NCBI GenBank assembly: GCA_020347565.1 | Contig: CP070732.1 | Span: 1,226,688-1,290,687, forward strand | DNA length: 64,000 bases | Source: Methanobacteriota archaeon | Lineage (GTDB): Archaea > Thermoplasmatota > Thermoplasmata > UBA10834 | Reading direction: 5' to 3' | Shown here: positions 16,851 to 26,290 of the stretch, one piece after another | Layout: each line of letters starts with the position of its first letter | How positions within the stretch are numbered: position 1 is the first letter of the stretch | Notes under the pieces: model-generated | The model's input: the letters and a program-made list of their open reading frames with translations, nothing else | The model's database searches: none | What the model was told of the DNA's origin: nothing | Made by a program: the position numbers and the translations under genes

Positions 16851-19316
16851 GTGAACACCTCCCCCCACGAAGAGCAAGCGATTCCACGACGCGAGCCGGC
16901 CGCAGATGAAGATTTCGCCCCGAGACTTTCGGCCATAATGCGCAGCATCTCCCGCGGAAGCCAGCTCCATGAGGTCGTGAGGGATGTCCTGTCGGCCGTG
17001 AAGAGCACGACCAGGGCGGGCATGGTAAGATTCGTCGTCTACTCCGAGGACATGGCTCGCGAGATGGGCAGAGCCGACGCCGGTTCCGGGCGCGACGCCG
17101 ATGTGGTCCTTCTTCCGGACCATCGCGTCATGGGCGAGGACAGCCTGGTGACGGGCAGGAGCCACTTCTCCCGCCCCGAGGTTTGGCCGAGCTCTGCGGA
17201 TGCTGGAAGCGCCGATACGGAGTGGCGGGAGGGCGATTGGCTCAGGATACCGCTCGAGGAGGGTCGAGGCGACTCCGTCGCGTGTATTGAGGTGCTGGCC
17301 ACATCGGATGGGGCGCTGCTTTCGGCCTCCGATGTGGAGCGCCTGGAGCTGCTGGCCGACCTCGCGGCTGTCGCCGTCTCAGGGAGGAAGGAGCTGATGC
17401 AACAGGAGCAGCTCTCCGACAGCATGCGTGAGCGGACCGACCTCCTCGAAGACCTGCTGATGATATCTTCATCGATAGTCTCCGAGCGCAGCCCAGGGGC
17501 TCTCTCCAACATGGTCCTCTCTTCCCTGTCTACGCTGTTCGGATTCCAGCGCGTCAGCCTGATTGTCTTCGACGATACCGTCGGCGAGTTCCGATGGCAA
17601 GGTGTCTTCGGATACCCGGAGGAGGTCGTGAGGTCCGCGATATCGAGGACGATACCTGCGGACCTCGTCCTGGAGGAACTGACGCCTGCGAACAGGCTCT
17701 CGCGATCGGCCTACTTCATCCGGTTCGAGGATGTGTCGGAGCGGTCTAGGAGGTACTTCGTGATCGAGGAAACGTCGCTCCAGGCGGCCGCGCTCGCTCC
17801 GCGCTCAGGCGACGAGATGAGGGAAGGCGACTCCATCGCGTTCGCTCTGCGCGACTCCGCCGGACGCATTGCCGGAGCGATATACGCGTCGATGCCGAGG
17901 GACGGCAGGAAGCCAGATGGCGAGACGATAGAGACGATAGAGATATTCACGTCGCTCGCCGAGGTGGCGATAGAGGACGCCCGCTTGTCGCTCGACAGGG
18001 AGAGCGCTCTGCGCGCTAGCGGCCAGCGTACGGAACAGCTGTCGCGCATATTCGACCTCACGAGCGAACTCATGTACGTCAGGGACCTCGACCATCTACT
18101 GGGCGACGTGCTGAAGACGCTCGCACAGCTGCTCGGCATCAGGAGGGCCGTGATAGGTGTCAAGGACGAGGACCGCGGCACGTTCGTCGTGAAAGCGGTT
18201 CACGGATATCCTGATGAGAACGTGGAGGGCATCAAGAAGGTCGAGTACGCCATAGAGCGCATCCACCATATGCTCAGCCCGGATGCTTCCAGATATTCTG
18301 AATCGCCGGTTCACTGGCGCAGGAAAGTCGGACGCAACACGTACTACGCGCCGGCGGAGAGCATCAAGCGACAGCCCGAAGATGACGTCTACTATCCCGA
18401 GGAGGAGCTCATCAGCCACCCGAGGAAGAGCAGGGCACATTGGCACGCCCTCGACTACTTGGACACGTTCATATTCGACCGGGAAGGCGAGGTGATAGCC
18501 TACATAGAGATCCTGCAGCCCAGGGACGACAGGGTACCGGATGCCGAGACGATAGAGGTTATAGAGATCTTCGCGAGCCTCGTCGGCATCGCGATTGAGA
18601 ACTCGAGGCACTACGAGAGCCAGGTGGAGAACCGAAGATCGGCGGAGTTCTACACGGATCTCCTGTCCCACGACATCAAGAATTTCAACCAGGCGATGAT
18701 CGGCTACTTGGACATGGTGAAGGAACACCTGTCAGGGCCCGAAGAGATGGCGCTGGTCGAGAAGATACTGGACCAGGTCCTCAACGTCAGCCGACTCGCG
18801 AACGACGTGCGCACCATGTCCAAGCTGACATGGGGCGGCGTGAGCCTCTCCAGGGTGGACCTCGGATCCGTCCTCACCGAATGCGTCAACAGCGTGAAGA
18901 TGTACTACATGAACCGTACGATAGAGGTGAAGCATTCAATCGAGCCGGGACGGCACTATGTGAAGGCGGATGAGCTTCTGAGGGAGGTGTTCACGAACCT
19001 GCTGACGAACGCGGTCAGGTACGACCCCAGCGCGTCCGTCGTCATAGATGTCGGCGTAGAGCACGAAGCGGACGGTGACCACAAATGGGTGACAGTCTCC
19101 ATCACCGACCGCGGATGCGGCGTGCCTGACGAGCTCAAGGAGAGCATCTTCCGCAGGTTCTCGCAGGCTACGGAAAGGCGCGGCTCCACGGGCCTAGGCT
19201 TGCACATCGTGACCATGCTAGCGAAGAGATACGGGGGCAGCACATGGGTGGAGAACCGCGTGGAGGGCGACTACACGCAGGGCTCCGTCTTCATCGTCAG
19301 GCTCCCTGAATATTGA
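16851..19316 (+). CDS. Soluble sensor histidine kinase with three GAF-like domains
   Basis: Cytoplasmic 821-residue kinase with no membrane segment. Three GAF-like domains occupy roughly residues 24-175, 195-375 and 395-590; the second and third share the pattern GxPDGETIETIEIFTSLAEVAIEDARLS-type ending, seen also as ETIEVIEIFASLVGIAIENS. The phosphoacceptor is His607 in LLSHDIKNFNQAM, typical of archaeal kinases. The ATPase follows with LREVFTNLLTNAVRYDP (N box), DRGCGVPDELKESIFRRFSQ (G1/F boxes) and STGLGLHI (G2). The start is GTG with AGGGT upstream. No response regulator is adjacent; the nearest is the receiver protein at 35 kb. Ligands of the GAF domains are unknown. Confidence 0.88.
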   Translation: MNTSPHEEQAIPRREPAADEDFAPRLSAIMRSISRGSQLHEVVRDVLSAVKSTTRAGMVRFVVYSEDMAREMGRADAGSGRDADVVLLPDHRVMGEDSLVTGRSHFSRPEVWPSSADAGSADTEWREGDWLRIPLEEGRGDSVACIEVLATSDGALLSASDVERLELLADLAAVAVSGRKELMQQEQLSDSMRERTDLLEDLLMISSSIVSERSPGALSNMVLSSLSTLFGFQRVSLIVFDDTVGEFRWQGVFGYPEEVVRSAISRTIPADLVLEELTPANRLSRSAYFIRFEDVSERSRRYFVIEETSLQAAALAPRSGDEMREGDSIAFALRDSAGRIAGAIYASMPRDGRKPDGETIETIEIFTSLAEVAIEDARLSLDRESALRASGQRTEQLSRIFDLTSELMYVRDLDHLLGDVLKTLAQLLGIRRAVIGVKDEDRGTFVVKAVHGYPDENVEGIKKVEYAIERIHHMLSPDASRYSESPVHWRRKVGRNTYYAPAESIKRQPEDDVYYPEEELISHPRKSRAHWHALDYLDTFIFDREGEVIAYIEILQPRDDRVPDAETIEVIEIFASLVGIAIENSRHYESQVENRRSAEFYTDLLSHDIKNFNQAMIGYLDMVKEHLSGPEEMALVEKILDQVLNVSRLANDVRTMSKLTWGGVSLSRVDLGSVLTECVNSVKMYYMNRTIEVKHSIEPGRHYVKADELLREVFTNLLTNAVRYDPSASVVIDVGVEHEADGDHKWVTVSITDRGCGVPDELKESIFRRFSQATERRGSTGLGLHIVTMLAKRYGGSTWVENRVEGDYTQGSVFIVRLPEY

Positions 19317-19329
19317 ACGCCCTGTGAGG

Positions 19330-20262
19330 TCAGAACTCCGCTCTGCCCCTCATGACTTCCACCGCGCGCCCGCCGACCCTGACGGATTCGATGCTCCCCC
19401 CAGGCGCGGTCCGGACCTCCACCTCAATCCTGCTGGGCCTGTCGAGCGCGTAGCCCTGCTCGTTCACGACCCTCGTGGAGCTCTTGACGTCAACCAAGCG
19501 GTTCTTCACGAGGTATGCTCCGAGGCAGCCGCTCGCACTGCCCGTCGCCGGGTCCTCGACGATGTTGCCGGACACGAGCGAGAAGGCGCGAGAGTGTGTC
19601 GTCGATCCGTTCTCCAGAGGTTCGAGGCAGGTGGCGTAGATGTCGACCACACCCCTCGGCAGCTTCCCGACGGCCTTTGCGAAGGCCGTCGAGTTAATGG
19701 AGATCCTCTCGACGGAGGACCGCTTCTTCACCGGGACGATCAGCCACGGCAGCCCCGTCGAGACGAGCAGCGGCGGCGCCCGTTTCGCGTCGAGTTCCGA
19801 GGCCTTCAACGAGAGGGCATCCGCCAGCAGGGCGATGTCAGCATACCTGCGGCCGAAGGTCGGCTTCTTCTGCACCGTCACTACCTTGCGCACGCGCCCT
19901 CGGGAGCGGTAGATCTCCACGGGGAGTATTCCCGCCATCGCCTCCATGCGGACGACGGACAGCCCATCGTCCGCGGCCACCTTTCCATCCTCTGCGAGCA
20001 CGAAGAAAGTGCCTATCGTCGGATGGCCGGCGTAGGGCAGCTCCGTATCTGGTGTGAATATCCTGACTCTGAATTCCGCTCCGGAGCGTCTGCTGGCCGG
20101 TAGCACGAAGGTCGTCTCCGAGAGGTTCATCTCCTTGGCCAGAAGCTGCATGTCCCTCGAACTCAGCCCCCTCGCGTCAGGGAAGACGGCCAGCGGGTTG
20201 CCGCCGAAGGGCTTCGTCGAGAAGACGTCCACGCGGACATAGTCGCACCGTTTCGTCGCCAT
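19330..20262 (-). CDS. PhzF family isomerase-like protein
   Basis: A 310-residue PhzF/diaminopimelate-epimerase-fold protein. VDVFSTKPFGGNPLAVFPDA at the N-terminus and the catalytic glutamate in MNLSETTFVLPA are the family hallmarks; PYAGHPTIGTFFVL and VEDPATGSASGCLGAYLV give the paired glycine-rich loops of the two half-domains. PhzF enzymes isomerise substrates by proton shift, but most archaeal members have no assigned substrate. The gene converges on the sensor kinase with 13 bases between them. Confidence 0.9.
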   Translation of the reverse strand: MATKRCDYVRVDVFSTKPFGGNPLAVFPDARGLSSRDMQLLAKEMNLSETTFVLPASRRSGAEFRVRIFTPDTELPYAGHPTIGTFFVLAEDGKVAADDGLSVVRMEAMAGILPVEIYRSRGRVRKVVTVQKKPTFGRRYADIALLADALSLKASELDAKRAPPLLVSTGLPWLIVPVKKRSSVERISINSTAFAKAVGKLPRGVVDIYATCLEPLENGSTTHSRAFSLVSGNIVEDPATGSASGCLGAYLVKNRLVDVKSSTRVVNEQGYALDRPSRIEVEVRTAPGGSIESVRVGGRAVEVMRGRAEF

Positions 20263-20497
20263 CGAACCGTGATTTCACTCTTCGCATTTAACAGCATTGC
20301 ACAGCTCGTCGGGGCGTCCGCTCTCTCCGAGTCGCCGGGAAAACGATTGGGGGGCGACGTTCGGCCGTTCATGCGATGCCCTTCACGCCGGGGCTCGGAG
20401 GCGCCATCGCGGGCACTGGCGCGCGCGCGGTGGACGCCCTGTACGGAATCTGAGGCAAATCTTATTTATATCAGCCAGGTAGCTACTGACTCCGGTG

Positions 20498-20532
20498 ACA
20501 GCAAGCCCAACCCCCCCGTGGGCTCTCGCTGT
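20498..20532 (+). promoter_or_regulatory. Leader hairpin upstream of the PKD surface protein gene
   Basis: ACAGC, then AGCCCA, a nine-base C-rich loop, TGGGCT, and GCTGT: eleven base pairs with a small internal loop. The TATA element TTATTTATA at 20462-20470 predicts transcription start near 20492, so the hairpin would open the mRNA leader and end 12 bases before the ATG at 20545. A role in stability or translation is inferred. Confidence 0.5.
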
Positions 20533-20544
20533 TGAGAGTATGAT

Positions 20545-23500
20545 ATGAGGCGATTTTGCATGGATGAGAGTAAGCACTGCGTTAGAACGTACATGTCGCT
20601 CTTCGTGGCTCTGCTCTTTGTCGCTGGGCTCATGACAGCTCTGCCGACGAAGGCAATCGAATTGCCGAGCGACGCCTGGATCAAGGGAAACGTCTCTGAC
20701 ATAGATGGACCCGTTACCGGCTCCTATGTCAAGATAATGATGTTCGCGGCAGGCGGCGTGGACATAAACTGGACCCTGACGGATGAGTCGGGGGACTACG
20801 AGGTAGGCGTCCCCGGAGGCTTCGAGTACATGGTAGTCGTCGCCAACGAGTCCCACTACATGGGTATGGAGCAGACTTATGTGCTGGCCGGAGAGACGGC
20901 CTGGATGAACTTCACGCTTGAACCGATCGATCCTCTGGTGACCGATGTTACGATCAAGGGGTTCGTGAAGGACAGCGTGGGAACCCCGATGTTCGACGGA
21001 CATGTGCTCGGCATAGTCTACGACGACATGTTCGGTGACATGCCCATATATGCGAACCTGACCGTGCCCGATGGCACTGGCTACTTCGAGGTGAACGTGA
21101 TAGAGAACACGGCCGGAGGCGGCGCCATCGCCATGGACTTCGAAGGGTACCCGATGATCGAGAACGGGACGGACTCCCCACTTGTGGCAGGGGAGACCTA
21201 CTGGTTCAACATCACCCTCGAGCTCCCTTCGGTCTCGGACGATGCCATGCTCCACGGCCGGGTGACCGTCAGCGACAGCGGATTGCCCCTGGAGAACGTG
21301 CTTGTGTCCGTAGAGGTGTGGAATGAGTCGATGGGCGAAGGATACTCCAACTACACGTTCACCGACGAGGACGGATACTACCAGATGAACGTTTCGAGCG
21401 GCGACGGCCGAATGATAGTGATGAAGGGCGGCTACACGAATGCGATGTTCGAGATCGAAATCGGCGAGGGAGCCGTGGTCCAACAGGATGCCGAGCTCAC
21501 GCCCACCAACTGCATCGTCAAAGGCAACGTCACCGACGGGACGACATCCGACCCGTTGCCGTCTGTCACGGTCTTCATCTGGTACGGCTTCGACCAGTTC
21601 TCGTTGGGTTCCACGAACCAGGATGGCTACTACGAGCTCAGGTGCGTGGACGGGGAAGGGCTGTTCATGACTCTCGAGACGGACGGATATTCGAGAGGCT
21701 TCGCGCAGATAGACCTACTTCCGGGCGAGCAGAAGTGGCAGGATTTCGAGCTTTGGCCTGTCACGGCTTGGATCGAGGGAAACGTGACGGACTTCTTCGA
21801 TGGCACGCCGATCGTGGATGCGGTTGTCAGCATCGACTCTGAGTACTACCGCACGGATGATTACACCAACGCGAGCGGCTACTACAGGCTGGAAGTTCCG
21901 CCTGGTGTCCACGAGGTGGAGGTGTGGCATTGGGACTACCGGGAGAACGTGACGTCCGTCGAGGCGTTCGACGGCGCGGGAACGACGCACGATGTGGCGC
22001 TTCTGCCCTGGGACCTTCCGCTGGACCGCAAGTTCCACGGGTGGGTGAACGACTCCGTGTCTGGGTTTGGGATATTCAACGCCGCCGTCAAGGTCCAGTT
22101 GCAGGACGGTACCTACAGCAACGAAACGCGGAGCGACCTCGATGGATATTACGAGATGTACGTCCCCGCGGTGAAGCTCGACTACCTGGTCACTGCCTAT
22201 CAGCATTACCCAGCCCAAGGGGTTCTGGACCCCACGGCCTCCCTGCAGCCGAGAATGGACTTCCTCCTTGACAGAGACCAGTACCCTCCGAACATTACAT
22301 ACGACCAAAGCCCAGTCGAGAACGTAAGCTGGCTCAACCCGACCGTGATCAGCGCCGAGGTGGAGGAGCCGAACCTGGAACGGCTCATGCTGATGCAGTG
22401 CATGTTCATGGAGATGGATGGCGACTGGGAGGTCTTCCTGGTCGTCGACATGAAGTCGACCTCCTTCAACCCACTCGAGCCCGACGACCAGCTGCACTAC
22501 GTGATGAATGGCGACAACTACACCGTACATGAGGAATGGAATGCCACCGTCCCTTCGGGAGGCTGGCTGGATGACGGCATCGATAGCCACTACATCACGG
22601 CGTACGAGCAGTGGTGGGGTCCTGAGAGCTTCTATGTGACCTGGGGCTACTACTCCAACAGCACCCTGACCAACGTGTCCGGCTCTGCGTACTTCGACGT
22701 GGACACTGGCGAGCTGATGTGGTTCTGGCTCGATTGGGAAGGCCAGGTGTATCCCGGAGACCCGACCGCCTCTTTCTCTCCGCAGGTCCTGACGATGTCG
22801 TTCGACACCGTAATGTGGACCGGATGGCCGATGATGAACTGGACGATTCTGGACCCGTTCGTCGCCGACGACATGGTCTTCACGCTGAATGAGGAAGTCC
22901 CGAGCGGCCTCTACAGGACGCTCTTCATCGCCAGCGACTTCGGCGGGCAGGCCGATATAGCCCTCACCAATGTGACGGTCGACAACGAGCCTCCGGTAGC
23001 CAACGCGGGACCCGACAGGACGGAAGTAGTGAACACGTCGATTGAGCTGAACGGTTCGCTCTCATCGGACAACGGATGGATCGAGAGCTACGTGTGGGAG
23101 TTCGACGACAACGGCACGCCTGTGACGCTTACCGGCGAGGTCGTGACATACATGTTCACCGTCCTCGGAAGCTATGCCGTGAACCTGACGGTCACGGACG
23201 GCGCTGGCCACCAGGACATGCACATGATCTGGGTCGACGTTGTCGACGACATGCCCCCAGTCGCGGACGCGGGCGAGGATTTCGAGGTCGATGAAGACGT
23301 CGAGGCTATATTCGACGGCTCCGGCTCCACAGACGATGTCGAGATAGTCAACTACACCTGGACGGTGGTCGACTACTCCGAGGAGCTGTATGGCGTCGGT
23401 CCGACCTACACATTCGACGTGCCAGGCGAGTACGAGGTGACGCTGGTCGTGGAGGATTACCTCGGACAGGTCTCCTCTCCCGACTCCGTCATCGTCGCCG

Positions 23501-24492
23501 TGAACGACACGACGGCGCCCGTGGCCGATGCCGGTCCGGATGTCGAGGCGTCTCTGGGCTTGGCCATGTCCTTCGACGGCTCTGGCTCAACGGACAACGT
23601 CGCGATCGCCAGCTACACCTGGAGCTTCACGGACGATGGAGAGGATGTGGAGCTGTACGGCGAGAGCCCATCGTACACCTTCGGTTCGTTGGGCGAGTAC
23701 GTCGTTACACTGACGGTTGAGGATGCGGCCGGCCACTCGGACACCGACGAGGTCATCGTGACCGTCGTGGACAACACCGCACCCGTGGCCGATGCTGGCC
23801 CCGACCAGGCCGTTGCCGTGGACGAGGAGGTCGAATTCAACGGCACCGGCTCGACGGACAACGTCGAGATAACCAGCTACACATGGACCTTCAACGATGG
23901 AACGAACGACGTGACGCTCAGCGGCCCGACGCCCGTGTTCACCTTCGACGAGTATGGGGCCTACGTCGTGACACTGACCGTCGAGGACGCCGCTGGCAAC
24001 GATGACACCGACACCGTGACGATACGCGTGAGCGCCCCGCCCGTTGCGGATGCGGGACCAGATATGACCGCGACCGTCGGCAAACCCGTGACCTTTGACG
24101 GCTCCGGCTCAACGGGCGACATCGAGAGCTATGTGTGGATTTTCGTCTATGACGGCGAGGAGCAGGAGCTCACCGGCGAGAGCCCGACGTTCACCTTCGA
24201 GATCGTCGACGAGTACGTGGTCACCCTCGAGGTGACGGACACCGACGGCCTGACGGACACCGACACGGTCGTCGTGACGGTCGAGGAGGACGGTGGGGCT
24301 GCAGAGGACAAGAGCTTCCTCGAGGAATACTGGTGGGTCCTCGCGATCGTGGCGATAATCGTGGTGGTCGCCGCAGCGTCGATGGCCATGATGAAGTCCG
24401 GGAAGGGCAAGGGCGGCGTCCCCGAAGGCGAGTCGAGGGATGAGGCGTCGGATGATGGCATTCCCCCGCCGCCCGACGACGGGCCGCTCTGA
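20545..24492 (+). CDS. Giant cell-surface protein with carboxypeptidase-regulatory-like and five PKD domains
   Basis: A 1315-residue surface protein. An N-terminal signal helix (about residues 16-35, MSLFVALLFVAGLMTALPT) is followed by six or so repeats of a beta-sandwich of the carboxypeptidase-regulatory type (WIKGNVSDIDGPVTGSYVKI; IVKGNVTDGTTSDPLPSVTV; WIEGNVTDFFDGTPIVDAVV), a middle region of unknown fold (about 600-810), and five PKD domains from residue 813, each starting PVADAGPD or a variant. A membrane helix (about 1260-1282) and a short Pro/Asp-rich cytoplasmic tail close it. Many NxT/NxS sites suggest N-glycosylation. Likely part of the envelope or an adhesion protein. Start at 20545 or the second in-frame ATG at 20560. 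Confidence 0.88.
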   Translation: MRRFCMDESKHCVRTYMSLFVALLFVAGLMTALPTKAIELPSDAWIKGNVSDIDGPVTGSYVKIMMFAAGGVDINWTLTDESGDYEVGVPGGFEYMVVVANESHYMGMEQTYVLAGETAWMNFTLEPIDPLVTDVTIKGFVKDSVGTPMFDGHVLGIVYDDMFGDMPIYANLTVPDGTGYFEVNVIENTAGGGAIAMDFEGYPMIENGTDSPLVAGETYWFNITLELPSVSDDAMLHGRVTVSDSGLPLENVLVSVEVWNESMGEGYSNYTFTDEDGYYQMNVSSGDGRMIVMKGGYTNAMFEIEIGEGAVVQQDAELTPTNCIVKGNVTDGTTSDPLPSVTVFIWYGFDQFSLGSTNQDGYYELRCVDGEGLFMTLETDGYSRGFAQIDLLPGEQKWQDFELWPVTAWIEGNVTDFFDGTPIVDAVVSIDSEYYRTDDYTNASGYYRLEVPPGVHEVEVWHWDYRENVTSVEAFDGAGTTHDVALLPWDLPLDRKFHGWVNDSVSGFGIFNAAVKVQLQDGTYSNETRSDLDGYYEMYVPAVKLDYLVTAYQHYPAQGVLDPTASLQPRMDFLLDRDQYPPNITYDQSPVENVSWLNPTVISAEVEEPNLERLMLMQCMFMEMDGDWEVFLVVDMKSTSFNPLEPDDQLHYVMNGDNYTVHEEWNATVPSGGWLDDGIDSHYITAYEQWWGPESFYVTWGYYSNSTLTNVSGSAYFDVDTGELMWFWLDWEGQVYPGDPTASFSPQVLTMSFDTVMWTGWPMMNWTILDPFVADDMVFTLNEEVPSGLYRTLFIASDFGGQADIALTNVTVDNEPPVANAGPDRTEVVNTSIELNGSLSSDNGWIESYVWEFDDNGTPVTLTGEVVTYMFTVLGSYAVNLTVTDGAGHQDMHMIWVDVVDDMPPVADAGEDFEVDEDVEAIFDGSGSTDDVEIVNYTWTVVDYSEELYGVGPTYTFDVPGEYEVTLVVEDYLGQVSSPDSVIVAVNDTTAPVADAGPDVEASLGLAMSFDGSGSTDNVAIASYTWSFTDDGEDVELYGESPSYTFGSLGEYVVTLTVEDAAGHSDTDEVIVTVVDNTAPVADAGPDQAVAVDEEVEFNGTGSTDNVEITSYTWTFNDGTNDVTLSGPTPVFTFDEYGAYVVTLTVEDAAGNDDTDTVTIRVSAPPVADAGPDMTATVGKPVTFDGSGSTGDIESYVWIFVYDGEEQELTGESPTFTFEIVDEYVVTLEVTDTDGLTDTDTVVVTVEEDGGAAEDKSFLEEYWWVLAIVAIIVVVAAASMAMMKSGKGKGGVPEGESRDEASDDGIPPPPDDGPL

Positions 24493-24596
24493 TCCCTCGT
24501 GGCATAGGAGCGCCCGGAAAACCCGATCAAACCCCTTCTTCCCGCTTTTGATTTGATGGCCTTCGGACCGTTCGCCGGCTCTCGCCTTTCCCTTGG

Positions 24597-25457
24597 CTAT
24601 TTCCTGAGGAACCGCATGAGCTGATCCAGGGACAGGGGTCTCTCGTCCGGGGGCGCTTCCAGGTCGAGGTCCTTGAAGATCCTCGCGACCGGCGGGACGT
24701 CGAGGCCCGCAGTGCTTAGCAGAGCCTCGTTGTACAGCACGTCCTGAGGGGCGCCCTCGGCGATGATGCCTCCCTTTTTGACCACGCATATCCTGTCGGC
24801 GAGGCGCGCGGCCACGGCCATGTCGTGCAGGGCGATGACGACGCTCATCCCCAGCTCCTCCTTGAGCGACCTCAGGAGCAACTCGATCTTCCTCGAATTC
24901 GAGGGGTCGAGGTCGCCAGTCGGCTCGTCCACCGCGAGTATGCGCGGCTTCATGGCGAGCACCCCCGCGATCGCGACCAATCGCTTCTGACCCCCGCTCA
25001 GGTTGTGCGGTATCCTCGTGATCTCCTCCATGCCGACGACGTCTAGCGCCCACATCGCCCTCTCTCTCGCCTCCTCTGTCGATAGCCCGAGGTTGAGCGG
25101 GCCGAACATAACGTCGTCGAGGACAGTCGGCGAGAAGAGCTGCGAGTCAGCGTCCTGGAAGACGACGCCGACCAATCTGCGGATGGCTGAGAGGTTCTGC
25201 TTGTCGACGTCCTTCCCGAACACGCGGATGCGGCCCACTTTCGGCATCATGAGTCCGTTCAGATGCTCTATCAGTGTCGACTTGCCCGCCCCGTTCGGCC
25301 CGCAGAGCGCGACTATTTCCTCCTGGTATACGCTGAAGCACATGTTGTGTATGCCCTGCGTGCCGTCAGGGTATGTGTGGCTTATGCAGTCCACATGGAT
25401 GATGGCGTCGGCGTCACTCCGACAGACCTTTGAGCAGTCATCTTTCGTCATCGCCAT
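24597..25457 (-). CDS. cbiO: ECF transporter ATPase, CbiO/NikO type
   Basis: ATP-binding subunit, 286 residues, of an energy-coupling-factor importer for cobalt or nickel. Walker A is GPNGAGKSTLIEHL, the signature LSGGQKRLVAIAGVLAMKP, Walker B RILAVDEPTGDLDP, with the switch histidine in VVIALHDMAVAARLAD. A C-terminal extension of about 50 residues follows. Four bases separate it from cbiQ, and cbiM lies just beyond, so the three form one operon in the order M-Q-O. Only one ATPase is encoded, giving a homodimeric module. Confidence 0.93.
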   Translation of the reverse strand: MAMTKDDCSKVCRSDADAIIHVDCISHTYPDGTQGIHNMCFSVYQEEIVALCGPNGAGKSTLIEHLNGLMMPKVGRIRVFGKDVDKQNLSAIRRLVGVVFQDADSQLFSPTVLDDVMFGPLNLGLSTEEARERAMWALDVVGMEEITRIPHNLSGGQKRLVAIAGVLAMKPRILAVDEPTGDLDPSNSRKIELLLRSLKEELGMSVVIALHDMAVAARLADRICVVKKGGIIAEGAPQDVLYNEALLSTAGLDVPPVARIFKDLDLEAPPDERPLSLDQLMRFLRK

Positions 25458-25461
25458 TTGA

Positions 25462-26280
25462 TCACCATATCTGACCGTAATACCTGGATATCACCATGGC
25501 CCCGAGGAGGGCTGCGAATACGCCCGTCATCACGCACTCCACAGGGCGAGGCTTGGGTATGCCCTCGGACACGGGGAACGCGCCGAGGAAGCCGCGCGCC
25601 TCCATGGCCTTGGAGATCCTCTCGCCCCTCTCGAACGCGTGGACGAACGCGTGTGTGAATATCCCAGCGAACATCCTCGTCTGCCTGAAAACCCCTCTCG
25701 CCAGGTGGCCGTTGCGCGAGTGCACGGTATCCAGTATGTTCGTCAGCTCGTCGCTCGTGACGAACAGGAACCTGTAGGTGAGCAGGAACATGCTGGCTAT
25801 GGTGGAGGGAAGCGTTCGATGGGCGATGTAGACCACGTGTCCGTAGCGCGTCGTCATGAATGTGGCGAGGGAGAATGTCACGACAGCCAGCGCTCTCAGC
25901 AACAGCTTCGCCATCAGAATCAGCCCGTTGTCGGTGACGCCTATCGTCGTCGACCCCAGCTCGAGACGAGCGATGTCCTCCCCCGGCTCGGTGAAGACGA
26001 ACATGATTGCGATGGTGAGTACGAAGAACACCGGCATTGTGTACCACCCGATTAGGAGCCGAATCGGGAGCCTCGCCAAGGCGTAGAAGCACAGTGTGAA
26101 CGCGAATATCATCATCAGGACGTACAGGTCTGTCGCGACCGTCACCATCGCAACGATCAGCAGAAGGATGGCGGCCTTCGCCCACGCAGTCATGGAGTGG
26201 ATCGTGCTGTGCCCTGTCTCCGCGTAGTGCGTTATCATTCGGACGTCGGGCACATGTCTCGTGTACGATCTTCGCGACAT
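25462..26280 (-). CDS. cbiQ: ECF transporter transmembrane coupling subunit, CbiQ/NikQ type
   Basis: A 272-residue membrane protein that couples ATP hydrolysis to the substrate-binding subunit. Hydrophobic helices begin at AKAAILLLIVAMVTVATDLY and continue through the first two thirds. The coupling motif HAFERGERISKAMEARGF near residues 225-242 contains the conserved ERxxxxxxAMxARG pattern that contacts the ATPase. The ATG at 26280 has GGGGAAGG immediately upstream; a longer frame to 26436 overlaps cbiM and reads as low-complexity Arg/Ser. Ten bases after cbiM, four before cbiO. Confidence 0.9.
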   Translation of the reverse strand: MSRRSYTRHVPDVRMITHYAETGHSTIHSMTAWAKAAILLLIVAMVTVATDLYVLMMIFAFTLCFYALARLPIRLLIGWYTMPVFFVLTIAIMFVFTEPGEDIARLELGSTTIGVTDNGLILMAKLLLRALAVVTFSLATFMTTRYGHVVYIAHRTLPSTIASMFLLTYRFLFVTSDELTNILDTVHSRNGHLARGVFRQTRMFAGIFTHAFVHAFERGERISKAMEARGFLGAFPVSEGIPKPRPVECVMTGVFAALLGAMVISRYYGQIW

Positions 26281-26290
26281 CCTTCCCCTC

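Noticed and set aside
16782..17165. Long minus-strand frame opposite the histidine kinase
   Set aside because: It shows no start signal or motif and is a by-product of GC-rich codon use on the plus strand; the same holds for many long antisense frames in this window.
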